A DNA stretch of 64,000 nucleotides. It comes from F23-B02 sp963625685. GTDB lineage: Bacteria; Bacillota; Clostridia; Oscillospirales; Oscillospiraceae. Below, piece by piece: positions 7,634 to 15,451 of the stretch; position 1 is the first letter of the stretch, and the number at the start of each line of letters is the position of its first letter. The stretch spans positions 248,001 to 312,000 of the forward strand of contig CAVFTR010000001.1 in the NCBI GenBank assembly GCA_963625685.1. Reading direction: 5' to 3'. The translations under genes were made by a program, and so were the position numbers. The notes below the pieces were generated by a model. The model did not search any database, had not been told where the DNA came from, and saw nothing but the letters and a program-made list of their open reading frames with translations.

Positions 7634-8116
7634 TTGTTCAAGATTGGCGATTACATTGCGCATCCGATGCACGGCGCCGGCATTATAGAGAGTATAGTCA
7701 CGAAAAAAATTAACGGCGCGCAGCGGGACTACTACGTCCTTAAACTGCCTGTGGGAGATATGGTCGTCATGGTGCCAGTCGTAGGCTGCGAGGATATAGG
7801 CGTGAGGTCCATAATATCGCGCAGCGAGGCGGAGAAGGTGTTCGAGGCCTTCGGCAAGCTGGAGATATCCATGACGCAGAACTGGAACAAACGCTATCGC
7901 GAGAACATGGACAAGATAAAAAGCGGCAATCTTATAGATGTCGCGGCCGTCGTCAAGGGACTTATGCGCCGCGACGGAGCACGGGGACTGTCCACAGGCG
8001 AGCGAAAAATGCTCCATTCGGCAAAGCAGATTCTGATATCAGAGCTCGTCGTCGCGACCGGGACCGACTACGAGCGGGTCGAAAAAAGGCTGTACGCAGC
8101 GCTTGAAAAGGGGTAA
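7634..8116 (+). CDS. carD: CarD family transcriptional regulator
   Basis: A 160-aa protein with the CarD/Mfd-type RNA-polymerase-interacting domain at the N-terminus (MFKIGDYIAHPMHGAG) and a helical C-terminal DNA-binding part. CarD proteins bind the RNAP beta subunit and the upstream edge of the transcription bubble to stabilise open complexes. The start is TTG 7634: AGGAGG (7621-7626) is 7 nt upstream, whereas the in-frame GTG at 7628 is too close, and the family usually begins MF-x-IGD. It is first in an operon with ispD and ispF, as in many Clostridia. Confidence 0.9.
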   Translation: MFKIGDYIAHPMHGAGIIESIVTKKINGAQRDYYVLKLPVGDMVVMVPVVGCEDIGVRSIISRSEAEKVFEAFGKLEISMTQNWNKRYRENMDKIKSGNLIDVAAVVKGLMRRDGARGLSTGERKMLHSAKQILISELVVATGTDYERVEKRLYAALEKG

Positions 8117-8122
8117 GCACAG

Positions 8123-8854
8123 GTGTCGATTATAAACAGAATTTTCAGGACAAGATCAAATAACGACAGCTTCTGCACGGCCGTGGTGCTCGCCGCGGGA
8201 CATTCTGAGCGCATGGGCAGGGACAAGATACTCATGCCGCTCGGCGGCATCCCCGTGATAGCGCATACGCTCAAGGCTCTTCAGGCCTCCGACTGCATAA
8301 GCGAGATAGTGGTCGTGACAAAATATGAAAGCCTTCAGGAGATAGCCGATATCTGCCATGACTACGGCATCACGAAGACGAGCAGGGTCATGCTCGGCGG
8401 CAGGACAAGGCTCGAATCGTCCCTGATAGGTGTCAGCAATGTCGATGCGCGGGCAAGGTATATCGCCATCCACGACGGAGCGCGCCCGTTCCTGACGGAC
8501 AAGCTCATAGAGCGCGTCGTACACTCGGCGCAGCAGCACGACGCAGCCGCGCCCGCCGTCGCGCCGACGGACACCGTGCGCGTGCTGAACGCAAAAGGCG
8601 CCGTTACCGAAACGCCGTCGAGGGAACTTGTCGCGCTCATGCAGACGCCGCAGGTGTTCATGAGCGAAATGATAAAGGCGGCTCTCACCCGCGCTCAGCA
8701 GAAGGGCGCAAGGATAACCGACGACTGCTCTGCCGTCGAGGCGATGGGCTATAAGGTCACCGTCGTCGCCGGCGAGCCGGATAATATAAAGCTCACCACC
8801 TCGCGCGATCTTTATATCGCCGAGGGCATACTTGCCGAAAGGAGCGGCAGATAA
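8123..8854 (+). CDS. ispD: 2-C-methyl-D-erythritol 4-phosphate cytidylyltransferase
   Basis: Third step of the MEP isoprenoid pathway: joins CTP and MEP to give CDP-ME. The nucleotide-binding signature VVLAAGHSERMG starts near residue 21 and IHDGARPF near residue 115; both are typical. At 243 aa it is slightly longer than usual because of about 18 extra residues before the first beta strand; GTG 8123 is the annotated start and no better start is visible. It overlaps ispF by one base (TAATG). Confidence 0.94.
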   Translation: MSIINRIFRTRSNNDSFCTAVVLAAGHSERMGRDKILMPLGGIPVIAHTLKALQASDCISEIVVVTKYESLQEIADICHDYGITKTSRVMLGGRTRLESSLIGVSNVDARARYIAIHDGARPFLTDKLIERVVHSAQQHDAAAPAVAPTDTVRVLNAKGAVTETPSRELVALMQTPQVFMSEMIKAALTRAQQKGARITDDCSAVEAMGYKVTVVAGEPDNIKLTTSRDLYIAEGILAERSGR

Positions 8855-9321
8855 TGCGCATCGGACACGGCTATGATGTTCACAGGCTCGTCGAGGGCAG
8901 AAGGCTTATACTCGGCGGCGTTGAGATACCGTATGAAAAGGGCCTGCTCGGCCACTCGGACGCGGACGTTCTTACCCACGCGCTGATGGACGCGCTGCTC
9001 GGTGCGGCCGCCCTTGGCGACATCGGCGGGCTTTTCCCCGATAACGACGACGCATACCTCGGTGCGGACAGCACAGAGCTCCTTAAAAAGGTCGTGAGCC
9101 TACTGCAAAGCCGCGGCTACGTCATAGTAAACGCCGACTGCACGGTCATCGCCCAGCAGCCGAAACTCAAGCCCTATACAGAAGCCATGCGCACCGTCCT
9201 GGCGTCCGCCATGGGGATCGAGACCGGGGCCGTGAGCGTAAAGGCCACCACGGAGGAGCGGCTCGGCTTTACGGGCGAGGGGCTCGGCATTGCAGCGCAC
9301 GCGGTCGTTCTTATAGACTGA
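8854..9321 (+). CDS. ispF: 2-C-methyl-D-erythritol 2,4-cyclodiphosphate synthase
   Basis: Cyclises CDP-ME 2-phosphate to MEcPP with loss of CMP. The 155-aa protein has metal ligands D8 and H10 in GHGYDVHRL and H42 in LGHSDADVLTHA, plus the C-terminal TTEERLGFTGEG block. ispD and ispF are separate here, joined only by a 1-bp overlap. Confidence 0.96.
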   Translation: MRIGHGYDVHRLVEGRRLILGGVEIPYEKGLLGHSDADVLTHALMDALLGAAALGDIGGLFPDNDDAYLGADSTELLKKVVSLLQSRGYVIVNADCTVIAQQPKLKPYTEAMRTVLASAMGIETGAVSVKATTEERLGFTGEGLGIAAHAVVLID

Positions 9322-9327
9322 TCATTC

Positions 9328-9357
9328 ATCAGGCAGCCGATGGCTGCCTGATAATTT
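9328..9357 (+). terminator. Terminator after ispF
   Basis: The strong stem ATCAGGCAGCC/GGCTGCCTGAT with a 3-nt loop is followed by AATTTTAA; the T-run is short. Confidence 0.65.
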
Positions 9358-9411
9358 TAACCCCGCAGGAGCCCGATGCATAATATATAGCAAAAAACGA
9401 AGGGATCGATT

Positions 9412-9663
9412 ATGCGCTATATATTTATGTGCCGCTCGCTCACATACGCTCAGTCCGCGGCCAGAGTGCTCGAAAAAAACGCGATATCGGCGTCTGTCCG
9501 GAAAGCGCCAGCGGGGCTGAGCGCCGCAGGGTGCAGCTACAGCGTCAGCGTTTCATATGCAAGAGGACCTGCCGCCGCGGCTATTCTCCGCCGCGAGGGC
9601 CTGCTTCAGGGCAAGATATTCCTGCGCCGTGACGACGGCAGCCATACCGAGGTGATACTGTGA
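9412..9663 (+). CDS. DUF3343 family protein (putative Se/S carrier-like)
   Basis: An 83-aa protein resembling the DUF3343 family: an N-terminal helix-strand unit (FMCRSLTYAQSAARVLEKN), a central APAGLSAAGCSYSVSV segment with the single conserved-type cysteine near residue 43, and a C-terminal helix-strand (AILRREGLL). The family has been proposed to act as a sulfur or selenium carrier next to NifS-like enzymes. It overlaps the class V aminotransferase gene by 4 bp (GTGA), which supports that link. No selenium genes (selA, selB, selD) are in the window. Confidence 0.75.
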   Translation: MRYIFMCRSLTYAQSAARVLEKNAISASVRKAPAGLSAAGCSYSVSVSYARGPAAAAILRREGLLQGKIFLRRDDGSHTEVIL

Positions 9664-10784
9664 TATACCTCGATTCGGCGGCCACGAGCTTTTTGAAGCC
9701 TCCGGCCGTCAGAGCCGCGATGCTCAGTGCGCTCGACAGCATGTCGAGCCCCGGCAGGGGAGCGTATTCATCCGCCATGCGCGCGGCCGACAAGGTCTAT
9801 GAGTGCCGCTGTCTGGCGTGCAGACTGTTTAATTTCGACAAGCCGGAGAACGTGGTGTTCACCATGAACGCGACTCACGCGCTCAATATCGCGATAAAAA
9901 CGCTGGCGGAGCGGGGAAGCCGCGTCGTCGTCTCGGGCTATGAGCACAATTCCGTCACACGGCCGCTGCACGATATGGGAGCGGAGGTATCCGTCGCGGC
10001 CGGCAGGCTCTTTGACGCCGGCAGCGTCGTGTCGGCCTTTGAGGAAAAGCTGCCGGGCGCGTCTCTTGCCGTTATCAATCATGTCTCCAACGTCTTCGGC
10101 TTCGTGCAGCCGGTGTATGAGATATCCGCAATGTGCAGCCGCCTGGGAGTTCCGCTTATTATAGACGCCTCGCAGTCTGCGGGCATAGAGGCGCTCGACT
10201 GTACACGGCTTGACGCCGCGTTTATCGCCATGCCCGGGCACAAGGGTCTTCTCGGCCCGCAGGGAACAGGCATGCTCCTGTGCGGCATGACGCCGGACGC
10301 TCTCATGAGCGGAGGCACGGGCTCGGAAAGCCTCATACAGTCCATGCCGCCGTATCTCCCCGACAGAGCGGAGGCCGGAACGCTCAACGTCGTCGGCATT
10401 GCGGGACTGTGCGAGGGGATAAGGTACGTCATGGATAAGGGCGCGAAAAATATCGGCGATTATGAGGCGCGGCTGTGCCATGAGGCGGCTCGGCGGCTCG
10501 GGCGCGTGTCCCCGCTCGAGATATTCTCCGGCAAAGCCGGGACCCAGGCTGGAGTGCTGTCGCTGCGTCACAGCTTGCTCGACTGCGAGGAGCTCTGCGA
10601 CAGGCTCGGCAAAAATGGTATCGCCGCCCGCTGCGGGCTTCACTGCGCTCCGCTTGCGCATAAAACGGCAGGTACCGTCGATACCGGCACGGTGCGCATA
10701 AGCTTTTCGCCCTTTATCACGCTCCGGCAGCTCGACATGGCCTGCGCCGCGATAGAAAAGGCGGCGTACACAAAAATTAATTAA
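9660..10784 (+). CDS. Class V aminotransferase / cysteine desulfurase-like protein
   Basis: A 374-aa PLP enzyme of the NifS-like group. It starts MIYLDSAATSFLKPP, has the PLP-lysine region MPGHKGLLGPQGTGML (~residues 184-199) and a C-terminal RCGLHCAPLAHK block carrying the candidate catalytic cysteine. The RxGLHCAPLAH form is that of a cysteine-desulfurase-like subfamily commonly found with DUF3343. It probably releases S (or Se) from cysteine (or selenocysteine); the acceptor is not known. GTG start at 9660, coupled to the DUF3343 gene. Confidence 0.88.
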   Translation: MIYLDSAATSFLKPPAVRAAMLSALDSMSSPGRGAYSSAMRAADKVYECRCLACRLFNFDKPENVVFTMNATHALNIAIKTLAERGSRVVVSGYEHNSVTRPLHDMGAEVSVAAGRLFDAGSVVSAFEEKLPGASLAVINHVSNVFGFVQPVYEISAMCSRLGVPLIIDASQSAGIEALDCTRLDAAFIAMPGHKGLLGPQGTGMLLCGMTPDALMSGGTGSESLIQSMPPYLPDRAEAGTLNVVGIAGLCEGIRYVMDKGAKNIGDYEARLCHEAARRLGRVSPLEIFSGKAGTQAGVLSLRHSLLDCEELCDRLGKNGIAARCGLHCAPLAHKTAGTVDTGTVRISFSPFITLRQLDMACAAIEKAAYTKIN

Positions 10785-10791
10785 TATTTGA

Positions 10792-10820
10792 TTGCCTTTT
10801 GACCATATGTATTATATAAT
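10792..10820 (+). promoter_or_regulatory. Sigma-A-type promoter for the cdaA operon
   Basis: TTGCCT (10792-10797), a 17-bp spacer and a perfect TATAAT (10815-10820). Confidence 0.65.
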
Positions 10821-10844
10821 ATAGTGATTAAAAATACAGCAAAG

Positions 10845-10868
10845 TGCGGACTGCGCACGCAGTCCGCA
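10845..10868 (+). promoter_or_regulatory. Perfect hairpin in the cdaA 5' leader
   Basis: TGCGGACTGC / GCAGTCCGCA with a GCAC loop, lying between the predicted transcription start (~10827) and the ATG at 10892. There is no T-run, so it is a structured leader or operator rather than a terminator. Confidence 0.55.
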
Positions 10869-10891
10869 GATAAAGATGATTGGGGATTATA

Positions 10892-11785
10892 ATGCAGGAC
10901 TTTTCAAGTTACTTTTTGAGAATGCTCAATTACCTATCGACAATAAGCTTCTGGGATATCGTCGATATCCTTATAGTCGCTTTTCTGTTCTATAAGGTGA
11001 TCGATCTCGTGCGCAAGACAAGCTCGTATAACCTTGCAAAAGGCATACTACTGCTGCTTGTCGTCTTGTGGCTGTCGGGTCCGTCGGTGTTCAACCTGAC
11101 GATGATAAACTTCATCCTGCGCAAGACGGTCGAGATAGGACTCATAGCGCTGGTCATCATATTCCAGCCCGAGCTGAGAAAGCTTCTGTCGAGGATGGGC
11201 AGCAAGGACTTTTACGGGATATTCTCCGCCAGGGTCCAGGCCACGAGCAAGGCCGAGTCCGCGATCACTCAGACGGTGCTCGCCTGCGAGCAGATGTCCA
11301 GGACCAAGACCGGAGCCCTCGTCATCTTCGAGCGCAACGTAAAGCTCAGCGATATAATGACTACAGGCACCATCATAGACGCGGACATAACGGCGGAGCT
11401 TCTGAAGAACATATTCTACCCCAAGGCGCCGCTGCATGACGGCGCGGTCATCATCCGCAGCTTCAGGATCGCCGCGGCGGGCTGCGTGCTCCCGCTCACG
11501 AGCAAGACAAACCTCAGCAAGGATCTCGGCATGCGGCACCGCGCCGGCATCGGCGCAAGCGAGGTATCCGACGCCGTAACGATCATCGTTTCGGAGGAAA
11601 CGGGCGGCATATCCGTCGCCGTCGACGGAATGCTCAAGCGAAACCTCTCGGTCGCCATGCTCGAGCAGATACTGCGCAAAGAGCTGATCGTCGAGGAGAA
11701 CAACAGGAGCACCGCGGCCGAAGTTTTTTCACGCTTTTTCGATAAGCGTAAGGTGAATAATGATGGAACAGAAAAAAAGAACTAA
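10892..11785 (+). CDS. cdaA: Diadenylate cyclase CdaA
   Basis: Makes the second messenger c-di-AMP from two ATP. The 297-aa membrane protein has about three N-terminal transmembrane helices (residues ~15-85), then the DAC (DisA_N) domain with the catalytic motifs DGA (APLHDGAVIIR) and RHR (RHRAGIGASE). The start is ATG 10892 with GGGGA six bases upstream; an in-frame TTG at 10880 overlaps that site. It overlaps the cdaR gene by 26 bp. CdaA is typically controlled by CdaR and GlmM; no glmM follows here. Confidence 0.96.
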   Translation: MQDFSSYFLRMLNYLSTISFWDIVDILIVAFLFYKVIDLVRKTSSYNLAKGILLLLVVLWLSGPSVFNLTMINFILRKTVEIGLIALVIIFQPELRKLLSRMGSKDFYGIFSARVQATSKAESAITQTVLACEQMSRTKTGALVIFERNVKLSDIMTTGTIIDADITAELLKNIFYPKAPLHDGAVIIRSFRIAAAGCVLPLTSKTNLSKDLGMRHRAGIGASEVSDAVTIIVSEETGGISVAVDGMLKRNLSVAMLEQILRKELIVEENNRSTAAEVFSRFFDKRKVNNDGTEKKN

Positions 11786-13022
11786 GAAAATATACGACAG
11801 CAAGGTGTTCTGGATGGTCGTCTCGCTGCTGTTCTCTCTCCTTATGTGGGTGTATGTGACCGGTCAGGATTCGACTGACCGCAATCTTACCTTTACCGGC
11901 ATACCCGTTGAATTTCAGGGACAGGATGAGCTGCTGAGCGAGCATGACCTCTCGATAAGCGATGTCAGCGCCGACACGGTCAGCATCGTCGTCAAGGGCA
12001 ACCCCAGCATAATATCAAAGCTCAAGGCCTCCGATATAAGAGCCGTCATAGACGTGAGCGGGATCACCTCGCCGAACAACATGACATGGACCTACAAGCT
12101 CGTTTTCCCAAGCTATATTAACGAAAGCGAGATAAGCGTGGTGCGCAAGACGCCGGATACCATAAACTTCACGGTCATCAAAAACAGCGTCAAGACCGTC
12201 GATATCAAGGGCAGCTTCGAGGGCGCTATCGCCGAGGGCTGCGTGGCCGAGGAGTTTGTTTTCGAGCCCGAGACGCTCACCATAGAGGGTCCGGAGGACG
12301 TTATCAGCAAAATAGACCACGCCTGGGTCACCTTCGGCAAGGACCAGACCATCGACTCGGCCTACGTCGAGGAGGCGGAGTTCACCCTGCGCGATAAATA
12401 TGACAACGTCATCGATAAGGACGGTCTTAGCATATCGCAGAGCACGGTGACGGCGACCCAGCCGATACTCAAGAGCAAGGAGGTGCCGCTCAGGGTCCAG
12501 CTCATATCGGGCGGAGGCATAACCGCGAGCGACTGCAGCGTCAGCATAGACCCGACAAGCATAAAGGTCGCGGGAGACTCCAGGATCATCGACGACATGG
12601 AGTATATCGAGCTCGGCACCATCGACCTGTCGTCGTTTGACAGCGGCTACGAGCACAGCTTTGATATCGAGCTTCCCGACGGGGTGCAGAACCTCACCGG
12701 GGTTTCCGAGGCTACGGTCACGATAGAGATAATCGGCTCGCATACGAAGACCTTTACCACGACAAATATTGCCTGCAAGGGCGTGACGAGCGGCTATCAC
12801 GCCACCATCGACACCAAGGAGATCGAGGTGACGCTCCGTGCGCTGAGCCAGGATACGCTCGATAATATCAAATCCGAGGACATAACCGTCGTCGCCGATC
12901 TGTCCGATTACGGCACGACCACGGGCCAGGTCATCGTAAACGCCAGGGTCAGCGTTTCCGGGCATGAAAACGTCGGCGCGGTGGGCGATGTGAAGGTGAC
13001 CGTTACGATATATAAGGATTAG
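11760..13022 (+). CDS. cdaR: YbbR-domain protein, CdaA regulatory protein CdaR
   Basis: A 420-aa protein with one N-terminal membrane anchor (WMVVSLLFSLLMWVYVTGQ, ~residues 15-34) and an extracytoplasmic region of repeated YbbR domains (I count about four repeats, each with a GIPVEF/VPLRVQL-type first strand). CdaR binds CdaA at the membrane and modulates c-di-AMP synthesis. The gene starts inside cdaA, so translation is probably coupled. Confidence 0.92.
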   Translation: MMEQKKRTKKIYDSKVFWMVVSLLFSLLMWVYVTGQDSTDRNLTFTGIPVEFQGQDELLSEHDLSISDVSADTVSIVVKGNPSIISKLKASDIRAVIDVSGITSPNNMTWTYKLVFPSYINESEISVVRKTPDTINFTVIKNSVKTVDIKGSFEGAIAEGCVAEEFVFEPETLTIEGPEDVISKIDHAWVTFGKDQTIDSAYVEEAEFTLRDKYDNVIDKDGLSISQSTVTATQPILKSKEVPLRVQLISGGGITASDCSVSIDPTSIKVAGDSRIIDDMEYIELGTIDLSSFDSGYEHSFDIELPDGVQNLTGVSEATVTIEIIGSHTKTFTTTNIACKGVTSGYHATIDTKEIEVTLRALSQDTLDNIKSEDITVVADLSDYGTTTGQVIVNARVSVSGHENVGAVGDVKVTVTIYKD

Positions 13023-13040
13023 TACTGGAGGTCTTTATAA

Positions 13041-13448
13041 ATGACTCAGGATGCGGTAGTCACAAAGGTGTTTCCGAACGGAATGGCGGAGGTCGTGGTA
13101 GCTCGCGGCACGGCCTGCGGGAGCAACTGCGGCAATTGCGAAAGCTGCGTTTTCCAAAACGAGATAAAGGCGTTCGCCAAAAACAGCGTCAATGCAAGGC
13201 CCGGCGAAAAGGTAGTCATCGAAAGCCTCAGCTCAAGGATATTCGGCGCGGTATTCATCGTCTATATCATACCGCTTCTGGCCTTCGTGCTCGGCTATGT
13301 CGTCGCGGACAGCTTCGGCCTCGGCGAGGGGCTCAGTATTCTTTGCAGCTTTGTCGTATTCTGCATCGCCGTGGCGATAATGGTCGCGCATCAGCGCAGC
13401 AGCAAGCGCAAAAATCCCATAAAATTTGAGATCACACAGCTCCGGTGA
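13041..13448 (+). CDS. SoxR-reducing system protein RseC family
   Basis: A 135-aa membrane protein with an N-terminal cytoplasmic cysteine cluster (CGSNCGNCESC, ~residues 27-37), two transmembrane helices (~72-92 and ~98-120) and a basic tail. This is the RseC/MucC layout. In enterobacteria RseC is part of an Rnf-like electron-transfer complex that reduces SoxR, but in Clostridia it often stands alone and its job is unknown. Four cysteines suggest a metal or Fe-S centre. It lies between cdaR and yicC, where glmM is found in Bacilli. Confidence 0.82.
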   Translation: MTQDAVVTKVFPNGMAEVVVARGTACGSNCGNCESCVFQNEIKAFAKNSVNARPGEKVVIESLSSRIFGAVFIVYIIPLLAFVLGYVVADSFGLGEGLSILCSFVVFCIAVAIMVAHQRSSKRKNPIKFEITQLR

Positions 13449-13454
13449 GGTGGA

Positions 13455-14336
13455 ATGATGATAAAGAGCATGACAGGCTACGGCAGTGCCAAGGGCACGG
13501 TCGAGGGCATTGAGATCAGCGTTGAGCTGAAAAGCGTAAACAATAAATTTCTCGACACGGCGGTCAGAATGCCGCGCAGCTTTCTGTTTGCCGAGGAGAC
13601 CATAAAGCAGGCCGTGAGCGCGCATATAAGCCGCGGCAAGGTCGATGTATTCGTGACCGTCGACAGCTCCATGGCCGACGATATGCTCGTGCGCGTAAAC
13701 GAGCCCCTCCTGAAGGGCTATCTTGACGCGCTGGGGCTCATCTCGGACAGGTACGGGCTTGCAGACGATATAAGCGTCATGGGCGTTAGCCGCCTGCCGG
13801 ACGTGCTGTCGGTGGAGAAAAAGGAGCTCGACGCGGATGCCGTGGCCGGCAGCCTGCGCTCCATCGCCGAAAAGGCGCTGTGCGACTTTGACCGCATGCG
13901 CATGACCGAGGGCGAAAAGCTTAAGGCCGACGTCCTGACAAAGCTTGAAAATATCGAGGGCTACGTCTCCGTCATCGAGCAAAGCTCGCCCGTGACGGTG
14001 AGGGAATACCGCGAAAGGCTTTTAGGGAAGCTCAACGAGGTGCTCGGCTCATCGGGCATCGACGAGTCGCGCATACTTACGGAGGCCGCGATATTTGCCG
14101 ACAGGATCGCAGTCGACGAGGAGACCGTGCGTCTGCGCAGCCATATATCCCAGCTCCGTCAGATGCTCGAGGCTGGCTCGCCCATAGGCAGAAAGATGGA
14201 CTTTCTGCTGCAGGAGTTCAATCGTGAGGCAAACACCACGGGCTCGAAGTGCCAGAGCTCCGATATCGCTCACGTCGTCGTCGACCTCAAGTCCGAGATC
14301 GAGAAGATACGCGAGCAGATACAGAATATCGAGTGA
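13455..14336 (+). CDS. yicC: YicC/YloC family endoribonuclease
   Basis: A 293-aa YicC-family protein: N-terminal signature SMTGYGSAKG and VELKSVNNKFLD, and the C-terminal DUF1732 block with GRKMDFLLQEFNREANTTGSK, which holds the conserved acidic and basic residues of the family. YicC proteins are endoribonucleases implicated in RNA turnover. It precedes remA and gmk, the standard Firmicutes order. Two tandem ATG codons at 13455 and 13458 follow GAGGTGG; either may be used. Confidence 0.93.
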   Translation: MMIKSMTGYGSAKGTVEGIEISVELKSVNNKFLDTAVRMPRSFLFAEETIKQAVSAHISRGKVDVFVTVDSSMADDMLVRVNEPLLKGYLDALGLISDRYGLADDISVMGVSRLPDVLSVEKKELDADAVAGSLRSIAEKALCDFDRMRMTEGEKLKADVLTKLENIEGYVSVIEQSSPVTVREYRERLLGKLNEVLGSSGIDESRILTEAAIFADRIAVDEETVRLRSHISQLRQMLEAGSPIGRKMDFLLQEFNREANTTGSKCQSSDIAHVVVDLKSEIEKIREQIQNIE

Positions 14337-14343
14337 GGCCGCT

Positions 14344-14604
14344 ATGACGCTCATAAACATCGGATTCGGAAACATGGTCAGCGCCGAGCGCGTCATCGCC
14401 ATGGTGAGCCCTGAATCGGCGCCGATAAAGCGTATGATCCAGGACGTAAGGGACAGAGGACTTTTAATAGACGCATCCTTCGGCAGAAGCACGAGGGCGG
14501 CTCTTATTATGGACAGCGGAAACGTTGTCCTGTCAGCGCTCACGCCGGAGGTCCTGGCGGCGCGCATGTCAAACAAGAATGAGGAAGGTGCAGCAAATGG
14601 CTAA
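14344..14604 (+). CDS. remA: Extracellular matrix regulator RemA
   Basis: An 86-aa RemA (DUF370) family DNA-binding protein: it starts MTLINIGFGNMV and contains RMIQDVRDRGLLIDASFGRSTRA. In Bacillus, RemA forms rings that wrap DNA and activates biofilm-matrix and osmoprotection operons. In Clostridia it is usually found, as here, between yicC and gmk. ATG 14344 gives the standard family N-terminus. It overlaps gmk by 8 bp. Confidence 0.93.
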   Translation: MTLINIGFGNMVSAERVIAMVSPESAPIKRMIQDVRDRGLLIDASFGRSTRAALIMDSGNVVLSALTPEVLAARMSNKNEEGAANG

Positions 14605-15202
14605 TCAGAGAGGAAAGCTAATAGTTATATCCGGACCGTCCGGAGCGGGGAAGAGCACCGTCGTGTTCAAGGCCCTTGAGGGCCGCAGCGACACATGCTT
14701 TTCGGTTTCCGCGACGACGAGGAAGCCGCGGCCCGGCGAGGTCGACGGCAAGGAATATTTCTTTGTCGATCTCGATAAATTCCGCGACATGGTCGCAAAC
14801 GACGAGTTTCTCGAGCATGCCGAGTATGTCGCCAACTCCTACGGCACGCCCAGGGCTTATGTTGAGAAAAAGCTCAGCGAGGGCATGAACGTGCTGCTCG
14901 ATATCGAGGTGCAGGGCGCGCTGCAGGTGCATCAGAAGATGCCCGATGCGGTCATGATCTTCGTAATTCCGCCCTCCATGGCCGAGCTTGAGAGGAGACT
15001 TCGCAGCAGAGGCACCGACTCCGAGCGCAAGATAGAGGCCCGTCTCATCCGCGCCCGCGAGGAGTACGCCGCCGCCGATTTTTACGACTATATCATCATA
15101 AACGACGATGCCGACAAGGCCGCGAAGGAATTTTCGGCGATAATCACCGCAGAATACTGCAGATACGATCTCAGAAAAAACTATTTAAGTGAGGTAGACT
15201 GA
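14597..15202 (+). CDS. gmk: Guanylate kinase
   Basis: Phosphorylates GMP to GDP. The 201-aa protein has the P-loop SGPSGAGKST (residues ~12-21), the GMP-binding SATTRKPRPGEVDG segment and YFFVD. ATG 14597, inside the end of remA, is the correct start; a longer upstream reading would be out of family. rpoZ follows 2 bp later. Confidence 0.97.
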   Translation: MANQRGKLIVISGPSGAGKSTVVFKALEGRSDTCFSVSATTRKPRPGEVDGKEYFFVDLDKFRDMVANDEFLEHAEYVANSYGTPRAYVEKKLSEGMNVLLDIEVQGALQVHQKMPDAVMIFVIPPSMAELERRLRSRGTDSERKIEARLIRAREEYAAADFYDYIIINDDADKAAKEFSAIITAEYCRYDLRKNYLSEVD

Positions 15203-15204
15203 CC

Positions 15205-15396
15205 ATGATGCTTTATCCACCCGTTGCCGAGCTCGTCAGCAGGACCGGCAACCGCTATCAGCTTGTGAACCTTGTCGCGAGAAGAGCCCGCCAGATATCG
15301 GCTTACGCCGAGGAGGAGGGCATCATCCTCGATAAGAAGCCCGTTTCCGCAGCAATAGACGAGGTGTATACCGGCAAGCTTACTATAGAAAAATAA
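15205..15396 (+). CDS. rpoZ: RNA polymerase omega subunit
   Basis: A 63-aa protein with the RpoZ core: MLYPPVAELV, then NRYQLVNLVARRARQI, then a short acidic/basic tail. It assists assembly of the RNA polymerase core. Two ATG codons (15205, 15208) are possible. Short for RpoZ but normal for Clostridia, and in the canonical gmk-rpoZ-priA order. Confidence 0.93.
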   Translation: MMLYPPVAELVSRTGNRYQLVNLVARRARQISAYAEEEGIILDKKPVSAAIDEVYTGKLTIEK

Positions 15397-15402
15397 CCGA
15401 CG

Positions 15403-15433
15403 GCGGAGCATAAACACAGCTCCGCTTAGTTTT
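15403..15433 (+). terminator. Weak terminator-like hairpin between rpoZ and priA
   Basis: The 7-bp stem GCGGAGC/GCTCCGC with a 9-nt loop is followed by TTAGTTTTG. It may attenuate rather than stop transcription into priA. Confidence 0.35.
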
Positions 15434-15451
15434 GCATAGAGGTGATGGGGC

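Noticed and set aside
9660..10784. A selenocysteine (in-frame TGA) gene near the NifS-like enzyme
   Set aside because: Both frames end at ordinary stop codons, with no continuing homology after TGA and no SECIS-like hairpin.
12015..12965. A 316-codon minus-strand frame opposite cdaR
   Set aside because: It is low-complexity, lacks a start signal and lies opposite a clear YbbR gene.
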